Below, one piece after another: positions 1-8,467 of a stretch of 64,000 bases of DNA (positions within the stretch are counted from its first letter, which is position 1; the number at the start of each line of letters is the position of its first letter). Under the pieces are notes generated by a model. The model was given only the letters and a program-made list of their open reading frames with translations, did no database searches and was not told the DNA's origin. Made by a program: the position numbers and the translations under genes. The stretch comes from Microbispora sp. NBC_01189 (GTDB taxonomy: Bacteria > Actinomycetota > Actinomycetes > Streptosporangiales > Streptosporangiaceae). Location of the stretch: assembly GCF_036010665.1 (NCBI RefSeq), contig NZ_CP108581.1, forward strand, positions 255,501 to 319,500. The letters run 5' to 3'.

Positions 1-625
1 ACAGCCAGACGGCCGATTCCCTGCCGTTCAACGCCCACGCCCGCCCCCGGCCCGCCGAGCCGAGCCGGAAGAACGACGCGCCGCCGCCGACCGGCGCCCA
101 CCGTACCCCGTCCCAGTGCAGGACCTGCCCGCGATGTGCCTCCCGCAGCAGCAGCCAGACGTCGTCCGGCCCGGAGGCCGCCGCGGCCACCGGGTCGGCC
201 CGCCGATCCCAGGCATACCTGGTCCAGCGGGTGCCATCCCAGCGCAGTGCGACCAGCCGGCCCCGCCACCTCCCATCGGTCCCGAACGCCCAGGCCGATC
301 CGGGCGCGGTGGCCACGACACAGCTGACCAGGTCGAACACCCCGTAGTCTGCGACCAGACGCAGCCGCCACGGTCCCGACTCGTCGACGGGAAGCGTCAC
401 GGGACGGTGCCGCCCGGACGGATGGTCCGGGTACAGGTAGTCCCAGGCCCCCCGGAAGCCCGCCTCGCTCGCCTCCGGCGTGGCCGGTGAGGCATCCGTG
501 CCGGCCGGCGAGGATGCCCGCGCGGACATGCGCTCGCGGGCGGGCGAGGCGGTGCAGGCGGCGCTCAGCACTGCTACGGCGACGGCGGCCGACAGGGCCG
601 GGACGGGCAGCGCACGCGGGCTCAT
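1..625 (-). CDS. Secreted lipoprotein with beta-propeller-like repeats, C-terminus cut by window edge
   Basis: Open from ATG at 625 to the left edge (208 codons seen), so the gene is partial. The N-terminus has a hydrophobic stretch ending in a lipobox, LSAAC (Cys about residue 24), which predicts a lipid-anchored extracytoplasmic protein. After a Ser/Ala/Pro-rich spacer come Trp-rich motifs, AWAFGTDG, RWDGTRWTRYAW and HWDGVRWAPV, spaced like blades of a beta-propeller. No catalytic motif is visible and the ligand is unknown. The opposite strand is also open, but the signal peptide, lipobox and Trp repeats support the minus-strand reading. Confidence 0.75.
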   Translation of the reverse strand, partial: MSPRALPVPALSAAVAVAVLSAACTASPARERMSARASSPAGTDASPATPEASEAGFRGAWDYLYPDHPSGRHRPVTLPVDESGPWRLRLVADYGVFDLVSCVVATAPGSAWAFGTDGRWRGRLVALRWDGTRWTRYAWDRRADPVAAAASGPDDVWLLLREAHRGQVLHWDGVRWAPVGGGASFFRLGSAGRGRAWALNGRESAVWL

Positions 626-712
626 GCGCATTGGACGCCCGGCCGCGTCGTGAAGTTCGTCTCGACCCTGCCCTGATCGCGCCGCCGCTCGTACTCCTCC
701 TGCGCCGAGGCC

Positions 713-2569
713 TCAGTCTTCGTCCCAGTCCGGCCAGGGGAGACCGAGCCTCTCCGCGAACTTCCGGCTGCCGCCGACGACCTTGGCGTGGGGCTTGGGG
801 TCGTTGCCGCGCAGCCAGTCCACCAGACGCGCCGCCTGGCCGCCCGCGTCCGCGTCGTCGACGGGGACGGTCCATTGGAGCTGCACCCAGGGCTCGTCTT
901 CCGGCCAATCCTCCCCGTCGAACGACGGCTCACGCGGATGCCAGAAGACGACCTGGATTACGTCCCGCCGGTCGGCCTCCGCGCAGATGAAGCCCGCTTC
1001 GCACTCCCACGCCGCCAGGAGGCCGGGATCCTCGCGCAGCGAGCGGCGCACCTCACGGGCGACCGTACGGGCGGGCCACTCCCAGTCGTGATCGTCCACG
1101 GCCCGGGCGACGACCTCGTCGTAGGAGCCGGCGGCGAAACGGAACGGCTCCAGGTCGACCGCCGGCGAATCGGGGTCGCGCCAGCCGCGCCAGACGACCG
1201 TGTCACCGTCACGGACGATCGTGACATAGAGGGCCCCGCAACACCCCTCGGTGCAGTACGCCTCGGCCAGCCGCGCCTCCCGGGCCTCCTCGGCCGCTGC
1301 AAGGCCGCCCAGCAGGTGCTCCGGATCGTACGGCCGGCCCTTGCGGAACGCCCGCGCGACGACCGGGAGGCCGTTGACCAGCGGCCTCGTCTCCACCCGG
1401 CCCGGCAGCGCCGGATCGGGGACGACGACATGCACCGCCAGCCGGTCCCGCCCATCCTCGGGAGGCCGCGAGGGGAACCCCGGCACGACCGGCAGGGCGG
1501 CGATCGCCCGGCGTGCCCAAGCCGCCCGGCGGCGGGTCATCGGGTCGGGCGATCGCGCCGCCCTGGCGAGCGTCTCCACCGCGCGCGCCGAGGTGAGCAG
1601 GCGGCGCAGCCGCTCCAGCGTCGTCTCCCGGACGCCGGGCCGCCACGGCAGGCACGCGGCGTGACCGCTGGTCAGGTCCTCCGCGAGAGCGACGGCCGGG
1701 GCCAGCGAGTCCAGCACCGGGGGCACGGCCGCCGCGCGTACGGCGAAGGCCGCGAGGGCCCGGCAGGCGTCGTCGTAGTCACGCAGCGCGGAGAAATCCT
1801 CCCAGGCCATCGCCTGGAGGAGCCGGCCCGCCACGAGGACCGCCTGGTCGTCGGTCTCGCCGTCTTCGAGGATGTCCGCGAGGCGTACGGACTGGGCCAC
1901 CCGCTGCGCGTGCCCGCCGGCCGTGGGGTCCTGGTCCGTGGCGTGCCGGAGCAGCCAGGCGACGGCGACGGGATCATCCGCCCGGCACATCGCCTCGATG
2001 GCACGGCTGCGGGTGAGCTGTGACGACCGCTCCGCCAGCCACACCAGCGCCCCGGCCGAGCCGGGGATCGACTCCAGCACGGCCACGGCCACGGGCCCGA
2101 GACAGGGCAGCAGACCGAGCGTACGGACCAGGAGGACGTCCTCGGCGCGTGCCCTGCCCGCCAGCAGGCACAGGCCGACCAGCGCGGGACGGCGGTCCTT
2201 CGCCTGCCGGGCCAGCCAGACGCCCGCCTCGCGGGCGGGTTCGGTGGTGGGCCACGGCAGGCCCTCCAGGACGTCGGGCCTGATCGCCCACAAGGGGACG
2301 TCCAGGGCGCAAAGGTCCTCGTGCAGCTCGTCGAGGGAGCGACCGGGGCCGTCGAAGTGGGCGCGGAGCACCGCGGCCAGCGCGGCTCTGGCCTGCTCGA
2401 CGGAGAAGAAGCCGCCGCCGGGCCGGGGACCCCGGTGGTCGGCGTCGTCGGGATAGGGGCGTCCGCCGTCGGGAAGTGGCGCGTCGGGTGTCAGCACGTG
2501 CAGGCGGGACGCGTGATCGAACAGGGACAGCCGGTGGTCGAGCGCACTGCGCTCGGGGGCCAGGCTCAC
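713..2569 (-). CDS. Conserved actinobacterial protein of unknown function (618 aa)
   Basis: GTG start at 2569, 618 residues. The middle (roughly residues 130-380) is Ala/Leu/Arg-rich and helical in character, with repeats such as VAGRLLQAMAWEDF that suggest an armadillo/HEAT-like scaffold. The C-terminal third is acidic and Trp-rich (DHDWEWPARTV, FDGEDWPEDEPWVQLQW) and looks globular. No signal peptide or membrane segment is seen, so it is probably cytoplasmic. I do not recognise the family. The start overlaps the stop of a tiny upstream frame by GTGA, suggesting coupling. A function cannot be assigned from sequence alone. Confidence 0.75.
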   Translation of the reverse strand: MSLAPERSALDHRLSLFDHASRLHVLTPDAPLPDGGRPYPDDADHRGPRPGGGFFSVEQARAALAAVLRAHFDGPGRSLDELHEDLCALDVPLWAIRPDVLEGLPWPTTEPAREAGVWLARQAKDRRPALVGLCLLAGRARAEDVLLVRTLGLLPCLGPVAVAVLESIPGSAGALVWLAERSSQLTRSRAIEAMCRADDPVAVAWLLRHATDQDPTAGGHAQRVAQSVRLADILEDGETDDQAVLVAGRLLQAMAWEDFSALRDYDDACRALAAFAVRAAAVPPVLDSLAPAVALAEDLTSGHAACLPWRPGVRETTLERLRRLLTSARAVETLARAARSPDPMTRRRAAWARRAIAALPVVPGFPSRPPEDGRDRLAVHVVVPDPALPGRVETRPLVNGLPVVARAFRKGRPYDPEHLLGGLAAAEEAREARLAEAYCTEGCCGALYVTIVRDGDTVVWRGWRDPDSPAVDLEPFRFAAGSYDEVVARAVDDHDWEWPARTVAREVRRSLREDPGLLAAWECEAGFICAEADRRDVIQVVFWHPREPSFDGEDWPEDEPWVQLQWTVPVDDADAGGQAARLVDWLRGNDPKPHAKVVGGSRKFAERLGLPWPDWDED

Positions 2570-2667
2570 CGGCCGGAGACGAACTCGATTCTCTCGTTCA
2601 TGCCTCCCACGATGCCATCCCCGCCCGCCGACGACAAGATCCAGTCAGCGCACCCGAACTCCGTCAC
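2566..2667 (-). CDS. Possible 33-residue coupled leader or small protein
   Basis: A short frame with G/C-rich third positions runs from GTG 2667 to a TGA overlapping the start of the 618-residue gene (GTGA). A GGGGAAG sequence lies about 8 bases before the GTG. The peptide starts VTEFGCADWILSS and ends MNERIEFVSGR. The frame stays open further upstream, where codon bias fades. It may be a translational-coupling leader, the end of a decayed gene, or chance; nothing identifies a function. Confidence 0.25.
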   Translation of the reverse strand: MTEFGCADWILSSAGGDGIVGGMNERIEFVSGR

Positions 2668-2974
2668 GCGAAGGGCTTCCCCTGCGGCCTGCGCGCGCAC
2701 TCCGGCCCCGATCCCCTGAGGAAGATCGTCACCATAAATCCACAAATGTCCCAAAAAGTGAGTATTAGTCAATGGATGCGTTGACTCGTGGTTGATTAAA
2801 ACGAAACACATGGTTCCAGAGTGACTGTCTGTTCTTAGTCGTAGCCGTGGTGCTACGGTATGCGCCTGTTCACGCTCTGCTGTGAAACGGCACCGCATGG
2901 CCGTCCCGTCTAACAGGGAGAACAGCAGGTTCGACGCGGCCTTGTCATACTCTGCCGCCACCCCGAGGACGCCG
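2668..2974. promoter_or_regulatory. AT-richer control region upstream of the conservon
   Basis: About 300 bases with no recognised gene and clearly lower GC than the flanks, lying between divergent genes. Visible elements are GTAGC(N6)GCTAC at 2841-2856 and TTCAC(N8)GTGAA at 2869-2886, plus TTGACT and TTGATT hexamers near 2780-2800 that could be -35 boxes. No convincing matched -10 box is seen. These are candidate regulator sites for the conservon or for the gene on the other side. Confidence 0.35.
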
Positions 2975-4588
2975 ATGTCAGTAGATGCACCCCACCGGCC
3001 ACGGAGAAGGTTTTCACCGAGGGAACTGGTGGTCCTCGCCTCTCTCGGTACCATGATCATTACAGCCTGCGCGTGGTTGTGGGCGATGTCCGCCGCCCCT
3101 TATGAGGCCAGAGAGCTGATGGCGCTCGTCGGCGGGATCTCGGCCGTGCTCCTGTCCGGCTCCGTCGCGGCCGCTGTCCACTACTCCGGCACCGGTCGCC
3201 GGCTGCGTGAGCAGGCCGAGTGGGCCGGCGCGCGGTTCACCTGGCTGGAGCGGGAAACGCTGCGAATGGCCGAGGAGTCGCTGCCCTCGCTGGGACGTCA
3301 GGTGCGGGACGGCGCCTCGGTCGCCGACGCGCTCTCCCGGATACCGCAGCCCCCGGACGGCCCGCTGCGGCACCTGCTCTCAGCGGCCGGGCACGAGCTC
3401 GAACTGCTCGAACGCGAGCGCGCCGTCGCCCAGGTGTCCCGCGATGCGACCGAGGGCGAGATCTCCCGGCTGATCGACGACACGCTGCCGGAGCTGTTCC
3501 GGCGGATCCAGACGGACCGGATGTCGGTGAGCGCCGCACTGGCCGAGATACGCCAGCCGGGGCAGGACCCGCTACGCGACCTGCTGCGCGAGACGGCGCG
3601 GCAGCTCTCCGAGAGCGAGCGCAGGGGCACCGCCGTGATGGCGGCGTGCGCCGGGGCCGCGGCCCGGGTGCAGGCACAGGCCACGAGCCTGCTCGCCCGG
3701 CTACGCGAACTGGAGGAGCAGTACGGCGAGCATGAGGAGGTGTTCGCCGACCTGCTGGACCTGGACCACCGCGTCTCCCAGATGAGCCGGCTGGCGGACA
3801 ACATCGCGCTGCTGAGCGGCGGCCGTTCCGGGCGGCGATGGACCCGGCCGATCGTCATGGAGAGCGTCCTGCGCGGCGCGATGGGCCGCATCAGCGCCTA
3901 CCGGCGCATCCGGCTGCACTCCACCAGCACCGTCGCCGTCGCGGGGTACGCGGCCGAGGGCGTGATGCACGCGCTGGCCGAGTTGATGGACAACGCCGCC
4001 ACGTTCTCGGCGCACGGCACCGAGGTCCACGTGTACGTGGACGAGGAGGACGCCGGCGTCGTGATCACGATCGAGGACAGTGGCCTGGGGATGCGCCCGC
4101 GCGAGCGGCAGCACGCCACCAGGCTCGTGTCCGAGCCGCTCGACCTGCGGACGCTGTCCGGTACCCGGCTGGGCCTGGCGGTCGTGGGACGCCTGGTCGA
4201 CAAGTACGGCCTGACGGTCAGCTTCCGGTCGTCCGCCCGCGGTGGCATGGGGGTCGTGATGCTGATCCCGCGTCTGCTGATCACGCAGCCCCTGCCGGCC
4301 ACCGTGCCGCCCGACGCCGGGGCGTCGGTCCGCCACGCCGTGCGGGCCGCCGTGCAGGCACCGGCCGTACCCGCGCAGGAGGGGCCGGCCGACGAGTCCG
4401 AAGATCTGCTGCCCAGGCGGCGCCGGGGGCACACACTGGCCGAGGCGACCAGGGCACGGCAGGCATCGCCGGCCAAGCCCGCGCGCGAGGGGCCTGACTC
4501 GGCTGCGAGGTTCGCCGCGTTCCGCCAGGCCGGCGGCCGTGGGCGCACTTCCTCTTCAGTCCCTCCCCCGGCCCCGGGCGACTCTTGA
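2975..4588 (+). CDS. cvnA: Conservon sensor-kinase-like ATPase CvnA
   Basis: Membrane sensor of the conservon, a four-gene actinobacterial signalling unit thought to act like a eukaryotic GPCR/small-GTPase complex. 537 residues from ATG 2975, chosen for GAGGA nine bases upstream. Two membrane segments lie at about 17-38 and 46-66, followed by helical repeats. A degenerate phosphoacceptor helix (LDHRVSQMSRLADNIALLSG, His near 265) and a HATPase_c fold follow, with N-box ELMDNAATFS (about 335-345), G1 EDSGLGM (about 367) and GRGG-like SARGGMGVVM. The last 100 residues are Arg/Pro/Ala-rich and probably disordered. Next to cvnB, C and D in canonical order. Whether it autophosphorylates is not evident. 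Confidence 0.9.
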   Translation: MSVDAPHRPRRRFSPRELVVLASLGTMIITACAWLWAMSAAPYEARELMALVGGISAVLLSGSVAAAVHYSGTGRRLREQAEWAGARFTWLERETLRMAEESLPSLGRQVRDGASVADALSRIPQPPDGPLRHLLSAAGHELELLERERAVAQVSRDATEGEISRLIDDTLPELFRRIQTDRMSVSAALAEIRQPGQDPLRDLLRETARQLSESERRGTAVMAACAGAAARVQAQATSLLARLRELEEQYGEHEEVFADLLDLDHRVSQMSRLADNIALLSGGRSGRRWTRPIVMESVLRGAMGRISAYRRIRLHSTSTVAVAGYAAEGVMHALAELMDNAATFSAHGTEVHVYVDEEDAGVVITIEDSGLGMRPRERQHATRLVSEPLDLRTLSGTRLGLAVVGRLVDKYGLTVSFRSSARGGMGVVMLIPRLLITQPLPATVPPDAGASVRHAVRAAVQAPAVPAQEGPADESEDLLPRRRRGHTLAEATRARQASPAKPAREGPDSAARFAAFRQAGGRGRTSSSVPPPAPGDS

Positions 4589-4680
4589 TACACGTCCGCC
4601 GACCACCGGACATCTTTGGATTCACAGATGAGGAGGCAGGGGCCGTCCCTCCCGCGCCGAAGGGGCACCCCGTCGTTTCT

Positions 4681-5115
4681 ATGAGCACAACCGACGCTTC
4701 GCACACCACCGATCGTGACTTCGACTGGCTGCTGGAGAACCTCAAGGAGAAAACCCCGGGGATCAGGCATGTGCTGGTGCTGACCAGGGACGGCCTGAAG
4801 ATGAGCTTCACCTCCGGCCTCGGCCGGGACGGGGCCGACCAGCTCTCCGCCCTGGCCGCCGGGATCCAGAGCCTCTCACTGAGCGCCTCCGCCGAGTTCG
4901 GGGACGGCATCGGAGCGGGGCAGGCGATGGTGGAGTTCGCCGGCGGACTGCTGCTCATCGTGCCGGCCGGGGACGGCGCCCACCTGGCCGTGGTGGCCGA
5001 GGAGGACGGCGAGGTGGGGCTTATCGCGCACAACATGAACGAACTGGTGGAGCAGATCGGGGTGTACCTCACTGCGGCACCGCGGCAACCGGAGAACAGC
5101 GACGACCGCGGATGA
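4681..5115 (+). CDS. cvnB: Conservon roadblock/LC7 protein CvnB
   Basis: Small cytoplasmic roadblock/LC7-fold protein, 144 residues, the conservon member expected to help regulate the CvnD GTPase, as MglB-type roadblock proteins do for MglA. The fold shows in DFDWLLENLKEKTPGIRHVL, LTRDGLKMSFTSGL, FGDGIGAGQAMVEFAGGLLL and HLAVVAEEDGEVGLIAHNMN, the usual order of helices and strands. ATG 4681 gives the family-typical length and N-terminus; the ribosome site is weak and the frame is open upstream to 4585, so the start is only probable. Its stop overlaps the cvnC start by ATGA. Confidence 0.9.
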   Translation: MSTTDASHTTDRDFDWLLENLKEKTPGIRHVLVLTRDGLKMSFTSGLGRDGADQLSALAAGIQSLSLSASAEFGDGIGAGQAMVEFAGGLLLIVPAGDGAHLAVVAEEDGEVGLIAHNMNELVEQIGVYLTAAPRQPENSDDRG

Positions 5116-5468
5116 CACGGCGAGCCATCGACCAAGAAGACCCTGACCGGCTCTACACGGTCACCGGTGGGCGTACTAGCGCCGATGAGAAAACCTTCGA
5201 CTCCGTCTCCCTCATCGTCAGCGAGTGCGCCCCCACCCCCGGTATGCAGTCCGAGCACATCAAGATCCTGCGGATGGCCCAGCGGCCGACGGCGGTGGTG
5301 GAGATATCAGCGGAACTGCGACTGCCGGTCAGCGTGGTGAAGATCCTGCTGTGCGACCTGCTGGACACCGGTCGCATCACCGTCCGTCATCCGTCGATCG
5401 CCGCACAGGCCGGACGACCGGATCCCGAAATCCTGAGGCAGGTGCTCGTTGCGCTCCACAACCTCTGA
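5112..5468 (+). CDS. cvnC: Conservon DUF742 protein CvnC
   Basis: DUF742 protein of 118 residues, present in every conservon and resembling a winged helix. The diagnostic core is IKILRMAQRPTAVVEISAEL followed by LPVSVVKILLCDLLDTGRI, where helix-turn-helix and wing would lie. The N-terminal part keeps the YTVTGGRT motif. ATG 5112 overlaps the cvnB stop, and the gene overlaps the next by about 20 bases, so B, C and D are probably translated in a coupled way. DNA binding is inferred from fold resemblance only. Confidence 0.9.
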   Translation: MTRRAIDQEDPDRLYTVTGGRTSADEKTFDSVSLIVSECAPTPGMQSEHIKILRMAQRPTAVVEISAELRLPVSVVKILLCDLLDTGRITVRHPSIAAQAGRPDPEILRQVLVALHNL

Positions 5469-6072
5469 CCAGATGGCGGCCCCCACGCGAACGCCGCTGA
5501 GCACGACCGCCGCGGACGCCCTGAAAATCGTGATCGTCGGCGGGTTCGGGGCGGGCAAGACGACCATGGTCGGCTCGGTGAGCGAGATCCGCCCGCTGAG
5601 CACCGAGGAGGTCATGACCCAGGCGAGCGTGGGCATCGACGACGCCAGCCGGGTACGGACCAAGTCGACCACCACGGTGGCCTTCGACTTCGGCCGGATC
5701 ACGCTGAATGCGAGCAAGGTGCTCTACCTGTTCGGCGCGCCCGGTCAGCAGCGGTTCTGGTTCGTGTGGGACCAGTTGTTCGCCGGCAGCCTGGGCGCGG
5801 TCGTCCTGGTGGACGCCCGCCGCCTGGAGGATTCCTGGTACTCCATCGACCGGCTGGAGCACCACCGGACCCCGTTCGTCGTCGCGGTCAACCGCTTCAC
5901 CGACGGGCCCACCCTGGATTCGGTGCGCGAGGCGCTGGCACTGTCGCCCGAGGTCCCGCTCATCGACTGCGACGCGAGAGAGCGGTCCTCGTCCAAGCAC
6001 GTGCTGATCACGCTCATCGAGCACCTCACCCGCACCTACGACCAGTTGCCCGCCCGAGAGAGCATGCCGTGA
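5449..6072 (+). CDS. cvnD: Conservon Ras/Arf-like small GTPase CvnD
   Basis: Small GTPase and output switch of the conservon. The P-loop is GGFGAGKTTMV (residues 31-41), the switch/G3 region FGAPGQQRFWFVW, and the G4-like motif VAVNRFTD replaces canonical NKxD, as is usual in this family. TTG 5449 gives 207 residues and overlaps cvnC; ATG 5473 is an alternative start. The stop TGA overlaps the GTG of the P450 gene (GTGA), indicating that all five genes are one transcription unit. It probably binds GTP at the inner membrane face with CvnA and CvnB. Confidence 0.92.
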   Translation: MRSTTSDQMAAPTRTPLSTTAADALKIVIVGGFGAGKTTMVGSVSEIRPLSTEEVMTQASVGIDDASRVRTKSTTTVAFDFGRITLNASKVLYLFGAPGQQRFWFVWDQLFAGSLGAVVLVDARRLEDSWYSIDRLEHHRTPFVVAVNRFTDGPTLDSVREALALSPEVPLIDCDARERSSSKHVLITLIEHLTRTYDQLPARESMP

Positions 6073-7406
6073 CGAACTCCCCTCCCCTGCCCGATTCCAC
6101 GGACCCGTCCGCCGCCTCGCCCGCATCGCAGCATGCCGAGCGGAGACGGGAGCCGCTGGAGGGATACGCCGACCACGCCGATGCCGTACGACTGCACGCG
6201 TCAATGATCGGCGACGACCCGACCGCGCTGTTCCAGGAGATGCGCCGCGAGCACGGGCCCGTCGTCCCCGTTCTCCTCGACGGCATGCCCGTCTGGTACG
6301 TGATCGGTTATCGCGAGCTGCACCATGTCACCAGCCAGCCGCAGTTGTTCGGCCGCGACCCCAGGCGCTGGAACCTGCAGGACCTCCTCCCCCCTGACTG
6401 GCCGGCGCGCCCGTACGTGACATGGCAACCCTCCGTGATGTACTCCGAGGGAGCCGAGCACCAGCGGCGGGTGGGCGCCATCAGCGACGCGCTGGACAGC
6501 GTCGACCGCAACGAGCTCGCCCTGATCTGCGAGCAGATCGCCGACCGCGCGATCGACGAGTTCTCCGGAAACGGCCAGACCGACCTGATCTCCCAGTACG
6601 CCGACCGGATTCCGGCTCAGGTCATCACCCGGCTGTTCGGGCTGGCGGAGTCCGACCTGCCGGAGCTGGTCGAGGACGTCAACTACGTGTTGGGTGGGGG
6701 TGAGGAGGCCCCCTCCGCTGTCTTCCGAATTCTGGAGAAGGTAAGCCGGCTCATCGCCGACAAGCGCGCCCTGCCGGGTCACGACCTCACCTCGCACATG
6801 CTGGCACACCACGCGGGGCTCACCGACGAGGAGATCGTCCAAGACCTGATCATGGTGATGATCGCCTCCCATGACAACTGCTCGAACTGGATCGGCAGCG
6901 CCCTGCGGCTGATGCTGATGGACGACCACTTCTCCATGAGCCTGCAGGGCGGCCGCAGCAGCGTCGGCGAGGCGCTGAACGATGTGCTGTGGAAGGACCC
7001 GCCCGTGCCGAACATGCCCTCACGCTGGGCCGTGCAGGACTGCGAGCTGGCCGGGCGGCGCATCCGCCGGGGCGACATGCTGGTGCTCGGCGTCGCCGCG
7101 GCCAACGCCGATCCGCAGGTGCAACCGGCCGCCCATGCCGGCTCCGGCGCCAACCGGGCGCACCTGTCCTTCGGCCACGGCGAGTACGGCTGTCCCTTCC
7201 CCGCGCCCGAGCTCGCCGAGATCATCGCCAAGACGGCCGTGGAGGTCCTTCTCGACCGGTTGCCCGACGTCTATCTCACCGTGAAACCGGACGCGCTGCG
7301 ATGGCGCCCTTCGCTGTGGATTCGCAGCCTGGAGGCCCTGCCCGTACGGTTCAGCCCGACCGTGCCGACCGGCCGGGGCCCGTCGCTCCGAAGTTTGGGT
7401 GAATAG
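6069..7406 (+). CDS. Conservon-linked cytochrome P450, CYP157-like, lacking ExxR
   Basis: Cytochrome P450 of 445 residues, last gene of the conservon. The haem-thiolate loop is FGHGEYGCPFPAPELAE with ligand Cys375; Tyr replaces the usual His/Arg of the FGxGxHxCxG signature. The K-helix where ExxR should be reads ALNDVLWKDPP (about 301-311), with neither Glu nor Arg. The I-helix reads MIASHDNCSNW instead of (A/G)GxxT, so the usual O2-activating Thr is absent. Loss of ExxR is known for the CYP157 family, which also lives in conservons, so I read this as a CYP157-type enzyme. Substrate and even monooxygenase activity are uncertain. Confidence 0.88.
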   Translation: MTNSPPLPDSTDPSAASPASQHAERRREPLEGYADHADAVRLHASMIGDDPTALFQEMRREHGPVVPVLLDGMPVWYVIGYRELHHVTSQPQLFGRDPRRWNLQDLLPPDWPARPYVTWQPSVMYSEGAEHQRRVGAISDALDSVDRNELALICEQIADRAIDEFSGNGQTDLISQYADRIPAQVITRLFGLAESDLPELVEDVNYVLGGGEEAPSAVFRILEKVSRLIADKRALPGHDLTSHMLAHHAGLTDEEIVQDLIMVMIASHDNCSNWIGSALRLMLMDDHFSMSLQGGRSSVGEALNDVLWKDPPVPNMPSRWAVQDCELAGRRIRRGDMLVLGVAAANADPQVQPAAHAGSGANRAHLSFGHGEYGCPFPAPELAEIIAKTAVEVLLDRLPDVYLTVKPDALRWRPSLWIRSLEALPVRFSPTVPTGRGPSLRSLGE

Positions 7407-7415
7407 GGTGCTGGC

Positions 7416-8390
7416 ATGGATTACGGACGACTTGGCACCACTGGTCTGAAGGTCAGCAGGCTCTGCCTCGGCATGATGAGCTACGGGGAGGCCTCCAAGT
7501 GGGGCGGATGGGCCCTGGAGGAGGATCTCGCCGAGCCCATCGTCCGCAGGGCCGCCGAAGGCGGGGTGACGTTCTTCGACACCGCCGACATGTACTCCGC
7601 CGGTGTCAGCGAGGAGGTCACCGGGCGGCTGCTGCGCAAGATCTTCACCCGGCGCGACGACTACGTGCTCGCCACCAAGGTCTACTTCCCGATGGGCGAA
7701 GGCGGCAACGACCGCGGCCTGTCCCGCAAGCACATCATGTCGGCGATCGACGCCTCCCTCACCCGCCTGGGCACCGACCACGTCGACCTCTACCAGATCC
7801 ACCGGTGGGACGAGGAGACGCCGATCGAGGAGACGATGGAGGCGCTGCACGACGTCGTCAAGGCCGGCAAGGCCCGCTACATCGGCGCCTCCAGCATGCG
7901 GGCCTGGCAGTTCGCCAAGGCCCAGCACACCGCCGACAGGCGCGGCTGGACCCGCTTCGTCTCGATGCAGAACCACTACAACCTCCTGGACCGCGAGGAG
8001 GAGCGGGAGATGATCCCGCAGTGCCTCGACCAGGGCGTGGGGCTCATCCCGTGGAGCCCGCTCGCCCGCGGCCTGCTCGCCCGCGCCGGACAGCCGGCCG
8101 ACACCGCGCGGCAGACCGGCGACGGCGCCCGGCAGCGGCAGCTCTACGGCGGACCGGCCGTCGAGACGATCCTGGACCGGGTGGCGCGGACCGCCGCCGA
8201 CAGGGGCGTCTCCCCCGCGACCGTCGCCCTCGCCTGGCTGCTCAGCCGTCCGGGCGTGTCCGCGCCCATCATCGGCGCGACCAGGGAACACCATGTGGAC
8301 GACGCCCTCGCCGCGGTGGACCTCACGCTGACCGAGGAGGAGATCGCCTTCCTGGAGGAGCCGTACCAGGCCAGGTCGCCGCAGTACTAG
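7416..8390 (+). CDS. Aldo/keto reductase
   Basis: NADP(H)-dependent aldo/keto reductase of 324 residues in a TIM-barrel fold, cytoplasmic. The catalytic tetrad is visible: Asp55 and Tyr60 in FFDTADMYS, Lys88 in LATKVYF and His129 in YQIHRWDE. The end segment GATREHHVDDALAAVDL is the typical cofactor-phosphate-binding loop. It belongs to the yeast-aldehyde-reductase/YajO-like branch that reduces varied aldehydes and ketones; the substrate is unknown. It starts 10 bases after the P450 stop and could be cotranscribed with the conservon, though it is not a usual member. Confidence 0.88.
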   Translation: MDYGRLGTTGLKVSRLCLGMMSYGEASKWGGWALEEDLAEPIVRRAAEGGVTFFDTADMYSAGVSEEVTGRLLRKIFTRRDDYVLATKVYFPMGEGGNDRGLSRKHIMSAIDASLTRLGTDHVDLYQIHRWDEETPIEETMEALHDVVKAGKARYIGASSMRAWQFAKAQHTADRRGWTRFVSMQNHYNLLDREEEREMIPQCLDQGVGLIPWSPLARGLLARAGQPADTARQTGDGARQRQLYGGPAVETILDRVARTAADRGVSPATVALAWLLSRPGVSAPIIGATREHHVDDALAAVDLTLTEEEIAFLEEPYQARSPQY

Positions 8391-8467
8391 CGGGTCGCCC
8401 CGGAGCGGCGCGCGGGTCATGACCTTAATCCGTTGCCCGAGCCGGGGGCGGGCGGCAGGCTGTACGG

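Noticed and set aside
2566..3060. 164-codon minus-strand reading that would extend the tiny leader frame upstream
   Set aside because: It crosses the AT-richer control region with poor codon bias and runs into the cvnA coding sequence on the other strand.
2975..7406. P450 cluster as a natural-product gene cluster
   Set aside because: The neighbours are conservon signalling genes, not biosynthetic enzymes.
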